Positions 44,167 to 46,023 of a DNA stretch of 46,023 nucleotides are shown here, piece after piece. The position numbers and the translations under genes were made by a program. This stretch comes from an uncultured Lachnospiraceae bacterium (lineage in GTDB: Bacteria; Bacillota; Clostridia; Lachnospirales; Lachnospiraceae), in NCBI GenBank assembly GCA_903789615.1, contig CAIFEV010000014.1, positions 1 to 46,023 on the forward strand, in the 5' to 3' direction. Below the pieces are notes generated by a model. It had not been told where the DNA came from. It saw nothing but the letters and a program-made list of their open reading frames with translations, and did not search any database. Position 1 is the stretch's first letter; each line of letters opens with the position of its first letter.

Positions 44167-45545
44167 CGCACCTTTCTCCCGCGAAGCCCCAGAATCTGAA
44201 GCCCCGCCTCCCGCGCCGCTCGCAGCACGTCAATTTCTCTCTCTCCGAAAATTTCCCCGGGTAATACCGTCGGAATCCCCGGCGGATACAGACACACCTG
44301 TTCCGCAGCCGTCCGGCCGACAGCCTTTTCAAGCGGAACGGCCTCTGAGAGTGCGCCGAGCGCTTCCGCGATCCGTAAATTTCGTTGCGGAAGCTCTCCG
44401 GTCAAAAACGGCGCAATATTCGTTTTTTTCTCCGGAAACGCAATTTCCTTCATCTCCTCAAGTGCGGCGGCAAATCTGTCCAGATCTGCCTCTGTATCCA
44501 TCGGCGATGTCATCGCAAGGAAGTAGCGCAGCGATGACATCTCAAGCGCGATATGCTTTTTTTTCAGCAGCCACGCGGCGGCTGCCGGACCGTCCGGCAC
44601 CAGGAAAACAAGCTTGCCCGGGTCCGTTGTGCAGCTTTCAGGAGCGAACAGGCGCACCTGTCCCGCCCCCGAAAGCCGCTTCCTGACCTCAGCAATCCGC
44701 CGGCCGTAGGTTTCAAATGCCTCTTTCCCGTCTTCTTTCAGCCAGGAAAGGCACCGGCTCATACTTCCCATAATTACGTACGACGGACTTGTCGTCTGAA
44801 AAATATCCCAGTAGTGTCTCACGCGTTCCCTGTCAATTCGAGGGCCACTCATGTGCAGCAGTGCTGCCTGCGTCAGTGCCGGAAGCGTTTTGTGCATGCT
44901 CTGAACAACTACGTCCGCCCCAAGCCGCACCGCCGTCTGCGGAAATCCTCCGCCGAAGCCGAAGTGCGCGCCGTGCGCCTCATCGACAACAAGCACAGCC
45001 CCTCTCTCATGACAAATGTCTGAAACAGCCCGGATATCGGTCACAACGCCCTCATATGTCGGCGAAGTCAGAATCACCGCCCGGATATCCGGATTGTTTT
45101 CAAATGCCTTTCTGACATCCTCGGGACAAATCTGCCCGTATATGCCGCTCGCGGCATCCGCTGTATCCGGCATCAGATATACAGGATCCAGGCCGTTTAA
45201 TTCAAGGGCATGATAGACGGAAATATGGCAGTTCCGGCCGACAAGACATTTGTCATTGCGTCTCGTCGCGCCGATAACGGCCGCAAGAATGGCACCGGTC
45301 GATCCGTTGGTTCCGAAAAGAGTTTCATCGGCGCCGTAAAGCTGCGCCGCAAGCTCCATTTCGCTTTTTATAATACCATCGGGATGATGAAGATTGTCAA
45401 AGTCTGTAATCTCTGTGATATCAATCCGGAAAGGATCCGGGAACCCCTGCGCCTTGCGCTTTCCGCCCGGCATGTGCATAGGCAGTTCATCTGACCCGGA
45501 AAGTCCCAGAAGACGGGTATACAGTGTGTCTGTTTCAGATTTCAT
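44154..45545 (-). CDS. Orn/Lys/Arg decarboxylase family protein, YaaO-like
   Basis: A PLP-dependent fold-I decarboxylase of 463 residues, the short Gram-positive type without the N-terminal wing domain. It starts with HMPGGKRKAQGF, followed by ITEITDFDNLHHPDGIIKSEM. The PLP pocket is LFGTNGSTGAILAAV (Ser/Thr-Gly), VVDEAHGAHFGF (Asp188, His191) and the Schiff-base Lys219 in QSMHKTLPALTQ. The C-terminal domain ends with CLYPPGIPTVLPGE. Substrate may be arginine or lysine; polyamine synthesis is the usual role. The gene order with holB, ricT, trmN6 and rsmI downstream mirrors Bacillus yaaO. The tRNA array and its terminator lie upstream. I see no strong ribosome binding site. Confidence 0.87.
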   Translation of the reverse strand: MKSETDTLYTRLLGLSGSDELPMHMPGGKRKAQGFPDPFRIDITEITDFDNLHHPDGIIKSEMELAAQLYGADETLFGTNGSTGAILAAVIGATRRNDKCLVGRNCHISVYHALELNGLDPVYLMPDTADAASGIYGQICPEDVRKAFENNPDIRAVILTSPTYEGVVTDIRAVSDICHERGAVLVVDEAHGAHFGFGGGFPQTAVRLGADVVVQSMHKTLPALTQAALLHMSGPRIDRERVRHYWDIFQTTSPSYVIMGSMSRCLSWLKEDGKEAFETYGRRIAEVRKRLSGAGQVRLFAPESCTTDPGKLVFLVPDGPAAAAWLLKKKHIALEMSSLRYFLAMTSPMDTEADLDRFAAALEEMKEIAFPEKKTNIAPFLTGELPQRNLRIAEALGALSEAVPLEKAVGRTAAEQVCLYPPGIPTVLPGEIFGEREIDVLRAAREAGLQILGLRGRKVRCLR

Positions 45546-45588
45546 GCGTCATCTGACCACCAAATTTTTATGCTTTGCTTATCGTAAC

Positions 45589-45618
45589 AAAAAAGCCTGC
45601 AGATCACTTCTGCAGGCT
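45589..45618 (-). terminator. Terminator of the tRNA operon
   Basis: A perfect 9-bp stem (45594-45602 with 45610-45618, arm AGCCTGCAG). On the minus strand TTTTTTG follows. It lies just beyond the tRNA-Phe gene. Confidence 0.85.
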
Positions 45619-45621
45619 TCG

Positions 45622-45694
<73 letters not shown>

Positions 45695-45698
45695 ATAG

Positions 45699-45771
45699 TA
45701 GCGGGGACAGGACTTGAACCTGTGACCTTCGGGTTATGAGCCCGACGAGCTTCCAACTGCTCTACCCCGCG
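45699..45771 (-). tRNA. Initiator tRNA-fMet (anticodon CAT)
   Basis: The anticodon loop is CTCATAA inside a stem with three consecutive G-C pairs (GGG/CCC), which marks an initiator. Acceptor positions 2-7 pair fully (GCGGGG/CCCCGC). Position 1 (C) faces U at 72, a mismatch as required for initiators, with discriminator A. CCA is not encoded. Confidence 0.93.
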
Positions 45772-45802
45772 ATACATTATGATGCTTCATAAAAAGAAGC
45801 AG

Positions 45803-45884
45803 TGGACGGAGATGGATTCGAACCATCGAAAGCAATGCTAGCAGATTTACAGTCTGTCCCCTTTGGCCACTCGGGAATCCGTCC
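45803..45884 (-). tRNA. tRNA-Tyr (anticodon GTA)
   Basis: An 82-base class II tRNA with a long variable arm. Acceptor is GGACGGA/TCCGTCC, discriminator A. The anticodon loop is CTGTAAA (GTA, Tyr). CCA is not encoded. It is separated from tRNA-fMet by a spacer with a small GCTTC/GAAGC hairpin (45784-45800). Confidence 0.95.
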
Positions 45885-45894
45885 ATGTGCAAAG

Positions 45895-45966
45895 AGCCTA
45901 CTGTCGGAGTCGAACCAACAACCTGCTGATTACAAATCAGCTGCTCTGCCATTGAGCCAAGTAGGC
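45895..45966 (-). tRNA. tRNA-Thr (anticodon TGT)
   Basis: A 72-base cloverleaf. Acceptor is GCCTACT/AGTAGGC, discriminator U. The anticodon stem is GCTGA/TCAGC around TTTGTAA (TGT, Thr). CCA is not encoded. Confidence 0.93.
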
Positions 45967-45971
45967 GGAAA

Positions 45972-46023
45972 TGGGACCAATAGGGCTCGAACCTATGACC
46001 CTCTGCTTGTAAGGCAGATGCTC
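45972..46023 (-). tRNA. tRNA-Val (anticodon TAC), partial
   Basis: The 3' two thirds of a tRNA cut by the window edge. The anticodon loop CTTACAA reads TAC (Val) in a TCTGC/GCAGA stem. GGTTCGAGCCC forms the T arm, and the 3' acceptor strand ends GGTCCCA. CCA is not encoded. The 5' acceptor strand and part of the D arm lie outside the window. Confidence 0.9.

Overview
The window looks like a chromosomal segment of an anaerobic, fairly high-GC Clostridia bacterium, most likely Lachnospiraceae. The evidence is a pyrophosphate-type phosphofructokinase, a PerR-type regulator next to a reverse rubrerythrin, a eukaryote/archaeal-type prolyl-tRNA synthetase, a yaaO-holB-ricT-trmN6-rsmI block in the same order as in Bacillus, tRNA genes without encoded CCA, and Firmicutes-style ribosome binding sites. 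The genus cannot be named from the sequence alone.

Layout. Bases 1-374 hold only the end of an unidentified membrane-protein frame, an AT-rich stretch with short repeats, and the guaA terminator. From 375 to 7491 a minus-strand operon runs uvrB-uvrA-HAD phosphatase-guaA. A divergent plus-strand sugar kinase (probably kdgK) follows and ends at a bidirectional terminator. From 8863 to about 28000 lies a long minus-strand run: proS and cca lead directly, with gaps or overlaps of a few bases, into a surface-glycan cluster. In transcription order the cluster has a DegT/DnrJ/EryC1 aminotransferase, a phosphoglycosyl transferase, a GT2 glycosyltransferase, a PglF-like membrane dehydratase, three GT4 glycosyltransferases, an ABC-2 permease, a Wzt-like ATPase with a carbohydrate-binding tail, a divergent Mur ligase, an SGNH-like protein, an MBOAT acyltransferase and a MurE-like ligase.

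From 28100 to 31659 are murA and a histidine kinase/response regulator pair. Next come a Nudix hydrolase and a flavin reductase-like protein, divergent from the phosphofructokinase, whose leader carries a perfect 34-bp palindrome. Then putP, a small conserved-looking gene and mtnN (minus) face murG, perR and a reverse rubrerythrin (plus). The right end carries rsmI, trmN6, ricT, holB, a guanylate-kinase-like gene and a YaaO-type decarboxylase, all minus, and then a tRNA array (Phe, fMet, Tyr, Thr, partial Val).

How it fits together. The glycan cluster contains enzymes for making an amino-deoxysugar, loading it on a lipid carrier, extending it, exporting it by ABC transporter, and apparently acylating it. 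The two Mur ligases inside the operon both lack the DNPR diaminopimelate-binding motif. This is the most unusual part of the window and the best candidate for undescribed biology: a glycan carrying amino-acyl and O-acyl groups, or a specialised peptidoglycan-linked polymer. That interpretation is inference. The rest is housekeeping (DNA repair, GMP synthesis, tRNA maturation and charging, cell-wall precursor synthesis, oxidative-stress defence). Nearly every promoter I can place has an extended -10 (TGn) element.
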